A program made the position numbers and the translations under genes. The notes below the pieces were generated by a model. It saw nothing but the letters and a program-made list of their open reading frames with translations, did no database searches and was not told the origin of the DNA. Below are positions 24,303 through 32,933 of a DNA stretch of 64,000 nucleotides, piece by piece. The stretch's first letter is position 1; every line of letters begins with the position of its first letter. The stretch is from Gemmatimonadota bacterium (lineage in GTDB: Bacteria; Gemmatimonadota; Gemmatimonadetes; Longimicrobiales; Gaopeijiaceae), in the NCBI GenBank assembly GCA_007125845.1, contig SLCK01000023.1:1-64000 (forward strand), read 5' to 3'.

Positions 24303-25231
24303 CGCCCCCTCCGTTTCCGATTCTGCCTGGCGGACAGATAGCCGAAGAGCACCTCGTCAAGCGGCGACGAAGTGTCGGCCAGAAGGTGATCCACCCGGCC
24401 CTTCGCGAGGGCCTGGGCTACGGCGGTGATGTGTGCCCGCACGAGCTCACGATACTCGCTCCGCAGGTCGCCCGGTTGAAGGGGCAGCGTCTCGCCGGTT
24501 TCGAGGTCCTCCATGGTGAGGGCGTCGTCGTACGGAAGCTCTCGCTCGGCAGGGTCCAGGACATGGAACACCAGCACGTCGTTTCCCGCCTGCCCCAGCA
24601 CCTTCAGCGGTCCCGACAGCTCCTCAGGGTCGAGGTAGAGGTCGCTCACGAGCGCGACGATCCCTGCCCGCGCCTGGCGCTCCGCCAATGCTTCCAGTGC
24701 GGACGCGAGGTGCCCGGAGCCATCCGGACGGGCTCGGTCGATCGTGATCAGGACCCGCTCCAGATGACGGGCGGAGCACGGCACGAAGTCGCGCACACGG
24801 TCGTCCAGCGTGACGATCCCCACCCGGTCTCCCTGACGACGGGCAAAGAAGACCAGGCTGGCCGCGAGGAATCGGGCATAGTCGAACTTCGTGATCCCTG
24901 AGCCGCCGAAGGCCATGGACCGGGAGACATCGAGAAGAAGTGTGAAGTCGGTGTTCGTCTCGGCCTCGAACTCCTTGACGTAATAGCGTCCCGTTCGGGC
25001 GTACACGCGCCAGTCCACCCTCCGGGGATCGTCTCCCACGGTGTAGGGCCGGTGTTCTGCGAAGTCGAGTGATTGGCCGAGAAAGGGCGAGCGATGGAGT
25101 CCCTGGAGGAATCCTTCCACCACGCCTCGGGCCACCAGCTCCAGATTCCCGATCCTTTGCAGGACGACAGGATCCAGGAAGTTGGCTCCAGTACCGGCTC
25201 TCGGTGCGGCGCGGCCCTTCACGGGGGTCAT
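24284..25231 (-). CDS. DUF58 domain protein with VWA-like MIDAS
   Basis: A 315-residue DUF58 protein, the usual neighbour of MoxR. The diagnostic motif EHRPYTVGDDPRRVDWRVYARTG lies at about residues 59-81. A VWA-like MIDAS DVSRSMAF at D101/S103/S105 follows, with the second metal region in VALVSDLYLDPEEL. The last bases overlap the start of the BatA-like gene by 19 nt, which indicates translational coupling. There is no signal peptide, so it is cytosolic or membrane-associated. Family members bridge MoxR ATPases to VWA proteins. Confidence 0.92.
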   Translation of the reverse strand: MTPVKGRAAPRAGTGANFLDPVVLQRIGNLELVARGVVEGFLQGLHRSPFLGQSLDFAEHRPYTVGDDPRRVDWRVYARTGRYYVKEFEAETNTDFTLLLDVSRSMAFGGSGITKFDYARFLAASLVFFARRQGDRVGIVTLDDRVRDFVPCSARHLERVLITIDRARPDGSGHLASALEALAERQARAGIVALVSDLYLDPEELSGPLKVLGQAGNDVLVFHVLDPAERELPYDDALTMEDLETGETLPLQPGDLRSEYRELVRAHITAVAQALAKGRVDHLLADTSSPLDEVLFGYLSARQNRKRRGRWASPS

Positions 25232-25265
25232 GGCGGTTCAGCTCTCCTGGGTGTCCGGGGGACGC

Positions 25266-26345
25266 CTACATCCCTGATCTGGGTACGGGAACGGTTTCCA
25301 GAAGGTGGTCGACCACCCTCTCGGTATCGATGCCTTCGGACTGGGCCTGAAAGTTCGTGAGGATACGATGGCGGAGAACGGGGTGCGCCAGCGCCCTGAT
25401 GTCTTCGAAGCTCACCGCGAAGCGTCCGTGGGTGAGCGCCCGGGCCTTGCCTCCCAGAACCAGGTACTGGGCCGCCCGAACGCTCGCTCCGTACGAGACC
25501 CAGTCTCGCACGAAGTCACGCGTCCCATTCGAGTTCGGGCGACTCGCGCGAACGATCGAGAGGGCGTAGCGGGCGACGGATTCCGAGAGGGGCACCCGGC
25601 GAACGAGGCCCTGAAACGCGAGCAGGTCCTGGCGGGAGAGGGCCTGCTCCGGGGATTCCCCCTGGATCCCCGTGGTTCCCCGGACCACGTTCAGCTCTTC
25701 CTCCTCCGGAAGATGCTCGAGAAGGACCTCGAACATGAAGCGGTCGAGCTGTGCTTCGGGCAGGGGATAGGTGCCCTCCAGCTCAATCGGATTCTGGGTG
25801 GCGAAGACGAAGAATGGCTCCTGGAGTTCGTACGTATGACCTTGAACCGTGACCCGGTGCTCCTGCATGGCTTCGAGCAGGGCCGCCTGTGTCTTCGGCG
25901 GAGTCCGGTTAATCTCGTCGGCCAGGACGATATTCGCGAAGATGGGGCCCGGTCTGAACACGAGCTCTCGCCGGTTCGTGGAGGCGTCCTCCTGCAGGAT
26001 CTCTGTGCCGGTGATGTCGGAGGGCATCAGGTCCGGGGTGAACTGGATCCTGGAAAATCGGAGATCCAGCACCTCGGCCATCGTCTGGATGATCAGGGTC
26101 TTGGCCAGCCCAGGCACGCCCAGCAGGAGGCTGTTTCCACCGACGAAGAGAGAGAGGAGCACCTGTTCGAGCACCTCCTCCTGCCCCACGATCCTTTTCC
26201 GCACTTCGGCCAGGACCGCTGCATGAGCCTCCTGCATGCGATCTGCGAGGTGCTCGTCGTCCACCCGATCCTGTTCGTCGGTCATCGTCTCCGCTCGTGT
26301 CGAGTCCAACGGCCCCTCCCGCTCTCTGATGGGTTGACGGTTCAT
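25266..26345 (-). CDS. MoxR-type AAA+ ATPase
   Basis: A 359-residue MoxR ATPase. Walker A GVPGLAKT is at residues 76-83, Walker B includes ANIVLADEINR (D143/E144), and sensor 1 is FATQNP (N185). The sequence GTYPLPEAQLDRFMFEV is a MoxR hallmark. GTG/ATG alternatives exist: ATG 26345 overlaps the preceding stop as ATGA, and ATG 26285 has a GGAG close upstream. In this operon it is the probable chaperone motor for assembling the VWA/DUF58 complex. It lies 34 bases from the DUF58 gene. Confidence 0.95.
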   Translation of the reverse strand: MNRQPIREREGPLDSTRAETMTDEQDRVDDEHLADRMQEAHAAVLAEVRKRIVGQEEVLEQVLLSLFVGGNSLLLGVPGLAKTLIIQTMAEVLDLRFSRIQFTPDLMPSDITGTEILQEDASTNRRELVFRPGPIFANIVLADEINRTPPKTQAALLEAMQEHRVTVQGHTYELQEPFFVFATQNPIELEGTYPLPEAQLDRFMFEVLLEHLPEEEELNVVRGTTGIQGESPEQALSRQDLLAFQGLVRRVPLSESVARYALSIVRASRPNSNGTRDFVRDWVSYGASVRAAQYLVLGGKARALTHGRFAVSFEDIRALAHPVLRHRILTNFQAQSEGIDTERVVDHLLETVPVPRSGM

Positions 26346-28897
26346 TGCTCGTCCAGGATCCGGAGGAGCAGGTCCTGAGCTTCCGCAAAGAGCGGAGCGA
26401 ACTCGAGTGCCTTGAGTACGGTGCTCCGTGCATCCTCCGTGGCCCCGCTGCGGAGCTGCGCGTCGGCCAGACGATAGAGGGCGTTGGCCCGGCCGGTAGA
26501 GCTCAGAGCCAACGCGACCCGAAGCTCCCGAATCTCTCCCTCCGAGTCTCCGACCTCCCGGTAGAGCTCCGCCAGACGCTGATGCACATCGAGCTCGAAC
26601 GGATAGACGTGGAGCGCGGCTTCGAGCGATTCGATGGCCCTTTCAGTTGCTCCCTGCTCATTCCGGAGCGCCGCCAGCTCCAGGAGCGCCGCGTAGTCCG
26701 TGCTCACGGCTCCGACGTGGTCATCGAGGGCCGCTGCGAGCGCGACGTCGTCTCCCAATTCCCGGTGGGCCTGGGCCAGCATCCGATTGGGCCCACGGGG
26801 GTCCGGGTTCTCAGGGAAGATGTCCCGGGCCTTCTCGAGGTACTTGACCGCTTCGTCGAACTCCCCTGCCTCCAGGGCGCGCCGGCCCGAGGCGAGACTC
26901 TCTTCCAGCTCTTCGCGTTTCTCGAGGGGGGACGCGTAGCGTGCTCGAAGCCACCGGTCGAACTCGGCGTCGAATTCCGCGAGCGTGAGCCCGAGCTCGC
27001 TCGACACCAACTCGCCGGTCGAGCTTGCGTCGGCGTAGCCCCTCAGGATCGCGAGGATCGCATCGAAGCCCCACTCCTCCTCGATCCACTCGACGACCAG
27101 GGAGCTGAGCACGTACGCGAGCCCGACCTCCTGGGGGTGGCGAGGCCGAATGAAGCTTCGACTGAGCTCGCTGGGCTCCCGAACGCCGCCGTCGAGATAC
27201 GCCGAGAAGAAACCTAGCGAGGGACGGGATCCCCACCCCCGGCCAGCTCGGCGCTCTTCCCGAACCGCGAGTCCCTCGGTGATCCAGCGAGGGACCCGAT
27301 GATCCGTCACCCCCAAGTGAACGGTGTGCGCGAGTTCGTGCCATAGCGTAGACGCCCAGTGGGTGGCGCCGGCCTCCCGGGCGCCCGGAGAATCCATCGC
27401 CACGACGGGCCCGAAGCTCACACCGAGCGCCCCGAGGCCGGTCAGTCCCACCGTTCGTACCGAGAAGTCCGCGCTGCGTCGGAAGGCCTCGATGCGGACC
27501 GGCGCGTCGATCTCGTATCCGTACCGTTCCCCGAGGTCGTCAAGGGCGCGCTCCGCCAGCTCGATGACGTAGACGGCGAGGGCCTCACCGTCGTCCGGTT
27601 CCACGAACACCCGGACCCGAGGCCCATACCATTCCTCGAACCCGTCCATCACGTCGAGAAGGTCCAGCGTGTTCTTGAACCAGAGGTTGTAGGGATCGCC
27701 CTGGAACGCCAGCCCCAGGTTTCTCCGTCCCGCCTCGATCTCTCCGGTGCGGAGCTGGTTGAGACCCTGTACCCCGTGCGCGGTCCATGCCAGGCTGTCC
27801 GCGGCCACACCCTGCGCCGCGAGCTCGACGGCCTGGGCATAGAGGCGCCGCTGGGCGCTGAGCTCCGCGACGGTCACGAAGAAGTCGGAATCCCGAGGAT
27901 TGGTGTGGAGCACTCGATCCCTGATCTCTTCGTACGCCCCTTGATTCCCTTCCAGGAGCCGCAATCCCGCGAGCACGGCCAGGGCCTCACCCGACTCGGG
28001 ATTGACGGCGAGGGCCCGCTCGAGGTCGTCCGCTGCCGCCGAGTCCGCTTCGGCCGACACGCGCAGCCGGGCACGGTGGACCAAAGCCGGGACCAGTCGC
28101 GGGTTGACGTCCAGCGCTTGATCCACGAGGGAGCCGGCCTCTGGGGAACCCTCGAGCGCGGCGGCCTTCGACAGCCCGAGGAGTGCCCCGGGGTGCTGTG
28201 CCCGTCGGGTGAGCGCGTCCCGGAACGCCCCCCGCGCTTCGGGAACGTTGTAGGTCTCCAGGAAGAGCTCTCCGAGGGCTACGTGCGCCTCGAGGTTGTC
28301 CGGATCCGCAGCGAGCGCTTCGTCATAGGCCCGCAGTGCATCCTGAAGCAGGACCGGATCCACCACACCGAGCCTACGGACGGCGAGAGCCACCGAGAGC
28401 AGCTCGAGCGAATCGAGCGCTCCGGAGCGGTTGTAGACGTCGATGAAGCGGTCGAAATGTGCGAGAGCCTCCTCTTGCTGACCGGTGAGAAGCAGAATCT
28501 CTCCGAGGTGGTACCGGGCGAGGAGCCCCGCTCCGCCCCCGGAGCGGTCCGCCTGCTCGAATGCGCCCCGCGCCTCATCCAGGCGTCCGGTTTCGAGGAG
28601 GGCGCGACCCAGCAGGAGCGCGAGGCCTGGGAGTTCGGGGTCTGCCCGGAGCCCCTCCTCCAGGACCGACTCGGCATCCTCGTACCGACCCACCTCCAGG
28701 AGAAGCTCCGCAAGCCGCTCCCTGTTCTCGGAAGCAGCTTCACCGCTGCTGGCCGCCTCGAGGCGCTCGAGAGCCCCAGGGTAGTCACCCGCCCGCAGGA
28801 GACCGTCCACCTCGGGCGGACTCTGTGCCCCGAGCGCGGGTGAGCCCCCGAGCTGGAGAAGGGCGAGGCCGATCGGGAGGAGGCGAGCGAGCCTCAT
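26342..28897 (-). CDS. TPR protein with a gluzincin HExxH peptidase domain
   Basis: An 851-residue secreted protein. A signal peptide covers about residues 1-24 (LGGSPALGA). Multiple TPR units follow, for example LLEVGRYEDAESVLEEGLRA. The middle carries the HELAHTVHLGVTDHRVPRWI motif with zinc ligands H520 and H524 and the glutamate in ITEGLAVREE, typical of the M1/MA gluzincins. A second TPR block (LASGRRALEAGEFDEAVKYL) closes the protein. Start ATG 28897 overlaps the upstream stop as ATGA, and its own stop overlaps the MoxR start as ATGA. It is probably an active zinc peptidase anchored by TPR contacts to other operon products. Confidence 0.88.
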   Translation of the reverse strand: MRLARLLPIGLALLQLGGSPALGAQSPPEVDGLLRAGDYPGALERLEAASSGEAASENRERLAELLLEVGRYEDAESVLEEGLRADPELPGLALLLGRALLETGRLDEARGAFEQADRSGGGAGLLARYHLGEILLLTGQQEEALAHFDRFIDVYNRSGALDSLELLSVALAVRRLGVVDPVLLQDALRAYDEALAADPDNLEAHVALGELFLETYNVPEARGAFRDALTRRAQHPGALLGLSKAAALEGSPEAGSLVDQALDVNPRLVPALVHRARLRVSAEADSAAADDLERALAVNPESGEALAVLAGLRLLEGNQGAYEEIRDRVLHTNPRDSDFFVTVAELSAQRRLYAQAVELAAQGVAADSLAWTAHGVQGLNQLRTGEIEAGRRNLGLAFQGDPYNLWFKNTLDLLDVMDGFEEWYGPRVRVFVEPDDGEALAVYVIELAERALDDLGERYGYEIDAPVRIEAFRRSADFSVRTVGLTGLGALGVSFGPVVAMDSPGAREAGATHWASTLWHELAHTVHLGVTDHRVPRWITEGLAVREERRAGRGWGSRPSLGFFSAYLDGGVREPSELSRSFIRPRHPQEVGLAYVLSSLVVEWIEEEWGFDAILAILRGYADASSTGELVSSELGLTLAEFDAEFDRWLRARYASPLEKREELEESLASGRRALEAGEFDEAVKYLEKARDIFPENPDPRGPNRMLAQAHRELGDDVALAAALDDHVGAVSTDYAALLELAALRNEQGATERAIESLEAALHVYPFELDVHQRLAELYREVGDSEGEIRELRVALALSSTGRANALYRLADAQLRSGATEDARSTVLKALEFAPLFAEAQDLLLRILDEQ

Positions 28898-29904
28898 TCG
28901 GGATCCCCCTCGACCTGGCGGATCTCCTGGCCGACTCGGGCGAGCTCGGTAAGAAGGGCTTCCAATCGGCTCCGGTACTCGTCCTCGTCGAGCGCGTCGA
29001 CTTGCTGAAGGAGCTCCCTCACTTCCTGCTCGAGCCGCTCCTCTTCGGCGAGGAGCTCGACCAGGCGGGGGTCTATGTCCGGGTCATCCGTTCGACGCGG
29101 GCCCTCGAGGAAGAAGCGCGAGGCGAGGAGGCCCACCTCGCCCTCCCCTCCGGGTTCGGTCACGCCCGAACCGTCGGGGCGATCCTCGAGCAGAGCCGTT
29201 TCGCTGGGCAGGAGGTTCCGTTCCCGAAAGTGCCGTTCGGTCTCGATGCGTGCGTATTCGAAGGCTTCGAGGAGCGAGATGCGCCCGTCGCGGTCCGCAT
29301 CCGCGCTCTCCTCCAGGAACGCCGAGATGAAGTGGCCCCCGAAAACGGTGGCGTTTCTCTGGGCAGAGCTTCTCGTGGCCGTGATCACGATTCTGCCATC
29401 ACCTACCAGGACCGGCACGAAGTCGCCGCTCGCGCTCGCCACGTTGACGACGGCTACCTGACGCGGAGCCAGCCCCTCGATGAGTGCTTCGTACTCCGCC
29501 GCGCGGAGACTGGGGCCGGGGAGGTTGACGAGCGAGTCCGGTCCGGACCCCGATCCGTGCCCGATCAGGAGGATCAGGACTCGATCGTTGGGCGACGAGA
29601 CCTCCGCGATCCGTCGGAAGGCCGCTTCGACCTCCTCCCGGGTGGATCGACCGTCTACGGTGCCCGGAGAGCCCTGGGTATCCTCTGCGAGGAAGGTCAC
29701 GCGCTCCTCGGGAACTCCGGCGAGGTGCGCACCCTCGGCCATCCTGCTTCCCCACTCCACGAACTGCTCCTGGAACCGGGGCTCGCCTCCGAGGCCCGCC
29801 ACGATCAGGACGTGCGTCTCCTGAGCCTGCAGGGAAGGCGGCACCACCGCTGCTCCCAGGAGGAAGGCGGCCGGCAACAGGAAGGACCAGATCCGCAGCC
29901 TCAT
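28894..29904 (-). CDS. Caspase-fold (pseudo-peptidase) protein with EF-hand-like loop
   Basis: A 336-residue secreted protein with a signal peptide (residues 1-28, ending LQAQ). The caspase/C13 fold is recognised from FLAEDTQGSP and LILLIGHGSGSGPDSLVNLP, with the catalytic-position H116. The usual cysteine site reads VVNVASASGDF (about residues 152-162), with Ala/Ser instead of Cys, so peptidase activity is unlikely. Residues 202-213 are a perfect EF-hand-like calcium loop, DADRDGRISLLE. A coiled-coil tail ends the protein. ATG 29904 overlaps the previous stop as ATGA, and its last bases overlap the TPR-peptidase start. Confidence 0.82.
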   Translation of the reverse strand: MRLRIWSFLLPAAFLLGAAVVPPSLQAQETHVLIVAGLGGEPRFQEQFVEWGSRMAEGAHLAGVPEERVTFLAEDTQGSPGTVDGRSTREEVEAAFRRIAEVSSPNDRVLILLIGHGSGSGPDSLVNLPGPSLRAAEYEALIEGLAPRQVAVVNVASASGDFVPVLVGDGRIVITATRSSAQRNATVFGGHFISAFLEESADADRDGRISLLEAFEYARIETERHFRERNLLPSETALLEDRPDGSGVTEPGGEGEVGLLASRFFLEGPRRTDDPDIDPRLVELLAEEERLEQEVRELLQQVDALDEDEYRSRLEALLTELARVGQEIRQVEGDPE

Positions 29905-32264
29905 GCCAGCCCCAACCTGCGTCGAAGGAACCATTCGGTCGAGAGGAGCCCCACGAGGAGGAAGAAAAACACCGGGAGGTCCCAGAGATCCCGCTCCTCC
30001 TGAACGACCGTGCCTCGATCGCTGTACCGTAACGCCTCTGGCAGGCCCTCCGTGGTCTCCGGAGTGTAGAACGCGCCTCCAGTCTCCTCGGCAATTCGGC
30101 GGAGAAGGTCCACTCTCATGGCGGCGTTCTGAAACTCGGCGTCGTGCACCCCGGCCTCCACATGGATCGGAGGGGCGGTCAGGCGGCGGCTCTCGTCCTC
30201 TGCCTGGATCCGGATCTCGAACGGCCCGTCGACCTGCGGGAGGAAGGATCCACGATATTCTCCGTCCCGTTCCACGCTCCAGCTCAGGCGGATCGTCTCT
30301 TCATTGCCGAATGGATCCGTGACGATTCCGGTGACCGTCGCACCGTTGACGGGCAGGAACTCGTCGCTTCGGACCCGGGCAATCAATCCCACGGGCTCAT
30401 CCGGGGCCACGCGATCCCGCACCGCGCGCACCTCCAGCGAGTGGGGTGCATCCTGCACGAGCCAGCGCAGGAGCTGGCGCCAGAAGGTCTCGTGGGTCCG
30501 ATCCTCGAGGGGGATGTCTCCGTGCATTTGCCACAGCCAGGTGTCGTGGACGGAGAGGACCACGGAGAGGCCGGCGCCGTAACGTTGGTAGGCGAGCACG
30601 GGCTGCTGAGATCCGGGCCGGTCAACGTCGTCCCCCGTGAGGAGGACCGTGGCACCCGCACGCGCCTCGCCGAGTCGATTCACTGTCGTGAGCGGCGGAA
30701 GGTCGTCCCAGCTCACGACCGGCCGTCGCGCGGCGGCCAGCGCCCCGACTCCGGCGGAGGTCGGCTCCGCAGCCTCTCCGTCGTCGGCCGCGCCGAAGGG
30801 AAGGACCGGGTGTCGAGCCCCGCTCTCCGTGGGTCCGATCCTGAGCTGCGCGAAGTAGGCCTGCTCGGGTGACTCTGCCGAAGCGCTGCCGGCGGGAACC
30901 AACGGAAGGAGTGGATCGAGTGCCGTGCCGGCGTACCCCCCTTCGCCGAGCGAATGCGCGCCTCCCAGCACCAGGAGCCCTCCGCCCCGCCGATCGACGA
31001 AGTCCGCAATCATTCTCATCTGTTCGGGCGTGAAGGCGCTCGCCTCCACGCTCCCCAGAATCAGTCCGCGGTATTCGAACAACTCCTCTCGGCTACGGGG
31101 AAAGCCACCGGCGAGCTCGTCGCCGTCGTCCACATCGAGGCGCACGAAGCGTTCTTCTCCCGTTCTCTGCAGAACGACGAGCTGGAGGTTCTCGTCGTCC
31201 TCGAGGGCTCGACGAAGGAACCCGACTTCAAAGCGCGGCTGACCTTCGTAGTAGAGAATCTTGTCCCTTCCGTCGCGTACGCGGACATAGAGGTCCCGGT
31301 GGTTGTTCTCCCGCAGGATTTCACCGGGTTGTGCGGGCACGCGCGCCCGCAGCCGGCGAACCCCCGGTTCCTCGAGGACCAGTGGAAGCTGCAGGGTGAC
31401 GCTACCTCCATCGCTCGGAAGCTCGACCTCTTCGGAGGCGAGGATCCGGCCGTCCTCCTCCACGCGAACCGGAACCCTGCGGCCGGCGTAGCCGGAGTGT
31501 CCGACCACGACTTCCGCAGTCACGGCCGAACCCTGAAGGACGGACCTCGGAATGTCCACCCGTTCGATCTCCACGTCCGGAGCGAGGCTTTCCCCGCCGA
31601 CTCCCACGACGTGCACGGGAATTCCCTCTGCACGCAAGCGAAGCAGCGCGTCGTCCAGGGCCGGTCGATCATGGTCGCCTCCGTCCGTGACGAGCACGAT
31701 TCCGGAGAGCGGGACCGATGAAAGGTCCTGCTGGACGAACTCGAGCCCACGCCCGATGAGCGTCCGATCGCCCTGGAAGGAGAGGTCTTCAAGCCCGGAG
31801 AGTCGCGTGGCCTGAGACGCGAAGCCGAAGTGTCGGACCACGAATCGCTCCTGTAGCGCGCGGAGGAGGGGACTGTCGAGATCGCCCAGGAGCTCGTGGG
31901 CGACATCGCCCCGCGATCGGTCTTCCATGTCCGGAATCGTCATGCTGCGTGTGTCGTCCACGAGGACGGCGACGACGTTCTGCTGCGGCACTGCGGTGGA
32001 TAGGACGAGCGTCGGCCGGAAGAGACAGATCACCAGAATCCCGAGCCCCGCGCTCCGGATCGCCACCAGGCCGAGGGCTGCACCGGACGAGGCTCGCGAC
32101 CGAGCCCATCTGTAGCTCCAGGCCACGAGACCGATCCCGACGACCAATGCGAGCGCCAGGCCCAAGAACGACCAGCTCCCGGCCCACACCAGCTCGCCCC
32201 TCTCGTACACGATCCGGGGATACTTGAAGAGGTAGGTGAAGACCGCGTCGAGTAGCTGGGGCAT
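29901..32264 (-). CDS. VWA/GATase-like membrane protein, first gene of the MoxR operon
   Basis: A 787-residue protein with two N-terminal membrane segments (about residues 30-50 and 62-82). A VWA domain carries MIDAS D103-T105-S107 (VAVLVDDTRSMTIPD) and IVLVTDGGDHDRP. A beta-sandwich follows (LPLVLEEPGVRRLRARVPAQ). A class I glutamine-amidotransferase-like domain (KILYYEGQPRFEVGFLRRAL, ending GGGLLVLGGAHSLGEGGY) lacks the catalytic Cys. A final C-terminal membrane segment, FFFLLVGLLSTEWFLRRRLG, completes it. This arrangement is common in proteins beside BatA operons. The TGA stop at 29903-29901 overlaps the caspase-fold ATG. Upstream lies an intergenic stretch of about 670 bases presumably holding the operon promoter. 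Confidence 0.88.
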   Translation of the reverse strand: MPQLLDAVFTYLFKYPRIVYERGELVWAGSWSFLGLALALVVGIGLVAWSYRWARSRASSGAALGLVAIRSAGLGILVICLFRPTLVLSTAVPQQNVVAVLVDDTRSMTIPDMEDRSRGDVAHELLGDLDSPLLRALQERFVVRHFGFASQATRLSGLEDLSFQGDRTLIGRGLEFVQQDLSSVPLSGIVLVTDGGDHDRPALDDALLRLRAEGIPVHVVGVGGESLAPDVEIERVDIPRSVLQGSAVTAEVVVGHSGYAGRRVPVRVEEDGRILASEEVELPSDGGSVTLQLPLVLEEPGVRRLRARVPAQPGEILRENNHRDLYVRVRDGRDKILYYEGQPRFEVGFLRRALEDDENLQLVVLQRTGEERFVRLDVDDGDELAGGFPRSREELFEYRGLILGSVEASAFTPEQMRMIADFVDRRGGGLLVLGGAHSLGEGGYAGTALDPLLPLVPAGSASAESPEQAYFAQLRIGPTESGARHPVLPFGAADDGEAAEPTSAGVGALAAARRPVVSWDDLPPLTTVNRLGEARAGATVLLTGDDVDRPGSQQPVLAYQRYGAGLSVVLSVHDTWLWQMHGDIPLEDRTHETFWRQLLRWLVQDAPHSLEVRAVRDRVAPDEPVGLIARVRSDEFLPVNGATVTGIVTDPFGNEETIRLSWSVERDGEYRGSFLPQVDGPFEIRIQAEDESRRLTAPPIHVEAGVHDAEFQNAAMRVDLLRRIAEETGGAFYTPETTEGLPEALRYSDRGTVVQEERDLWDLPVFFFLLVGLLSTEWFLRRRLGLA

Positions 32265-32933
32265 GGGGGCTCGAAGGCGGGAAGCTTCCTCGGGAGTGCG
32301 ATGGAAGGGGCGCCGACGGGGCCTCCAGGAACCGAGGGTTCGGTGCCCCTTCTTCCATTTACTTCATGGCCGACGTCTGTCCCCGGCCTCTATATGCTAG
32401 GATGCATTGCACCGCAGTTTCGCTGAGCTACCCACTCACTGGCGAGCCAACCGTTCCCCAATGGCGCCGAACGCGGAGTGGGAACGGCTGAGAAGCCGAC
32501 TCGATCCGGCCGAGGGAATTCGGCGGAGTTCCCCGAAGCGCCCAGGTTCGGGCGAGAGTGAAGAAGTCGGGGCTCCCGGCCTGGAGGGCGACCCACCCCC
32601 GGGTACCCGCTGCGCCATGGTGTCGGGGCCCGACGCAGCGGCGATACTCCTGCTTGAAGCTGTCGAAAGCTACCACGGGAATCCGTGGGGTCGCAAGCTG
32701 CCGGCCTGGAGCCTCCGCACCTCCCTCGTCAACGCTCCCTACGAGTGGGTGCAAGTCTCGGTGACTCCGAGTCTTGAGAGGCCCCGGTCATGTTCCTCCG
32801 TCGAGTGCGTCGAGACCTTGCCAGAACCGGCGGCGCCCGACCCGGAGAGCCGCGTTGCGGTTCCCAAGGGAAGCCTGTTAGACTGCCATTCGTCCCGTCG
32901 GAGCCAATCCCCACAAACTCCCTGCTGGTCCGG
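32265..32933. other. No confident gene; promoter region between divergent units
   Basis: About 670 bases between the MoxR operon (minus) and otsA (plus). Open frames exist but none has a recognisable product, and homology of otsA starts at 32934. Short AT-rich segments near 32345-32405 (TATATGCTAGGATG) may contain promoters for either direction, but I cannot assign -35/-10 elements with confidence. Confidence 0.4.
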
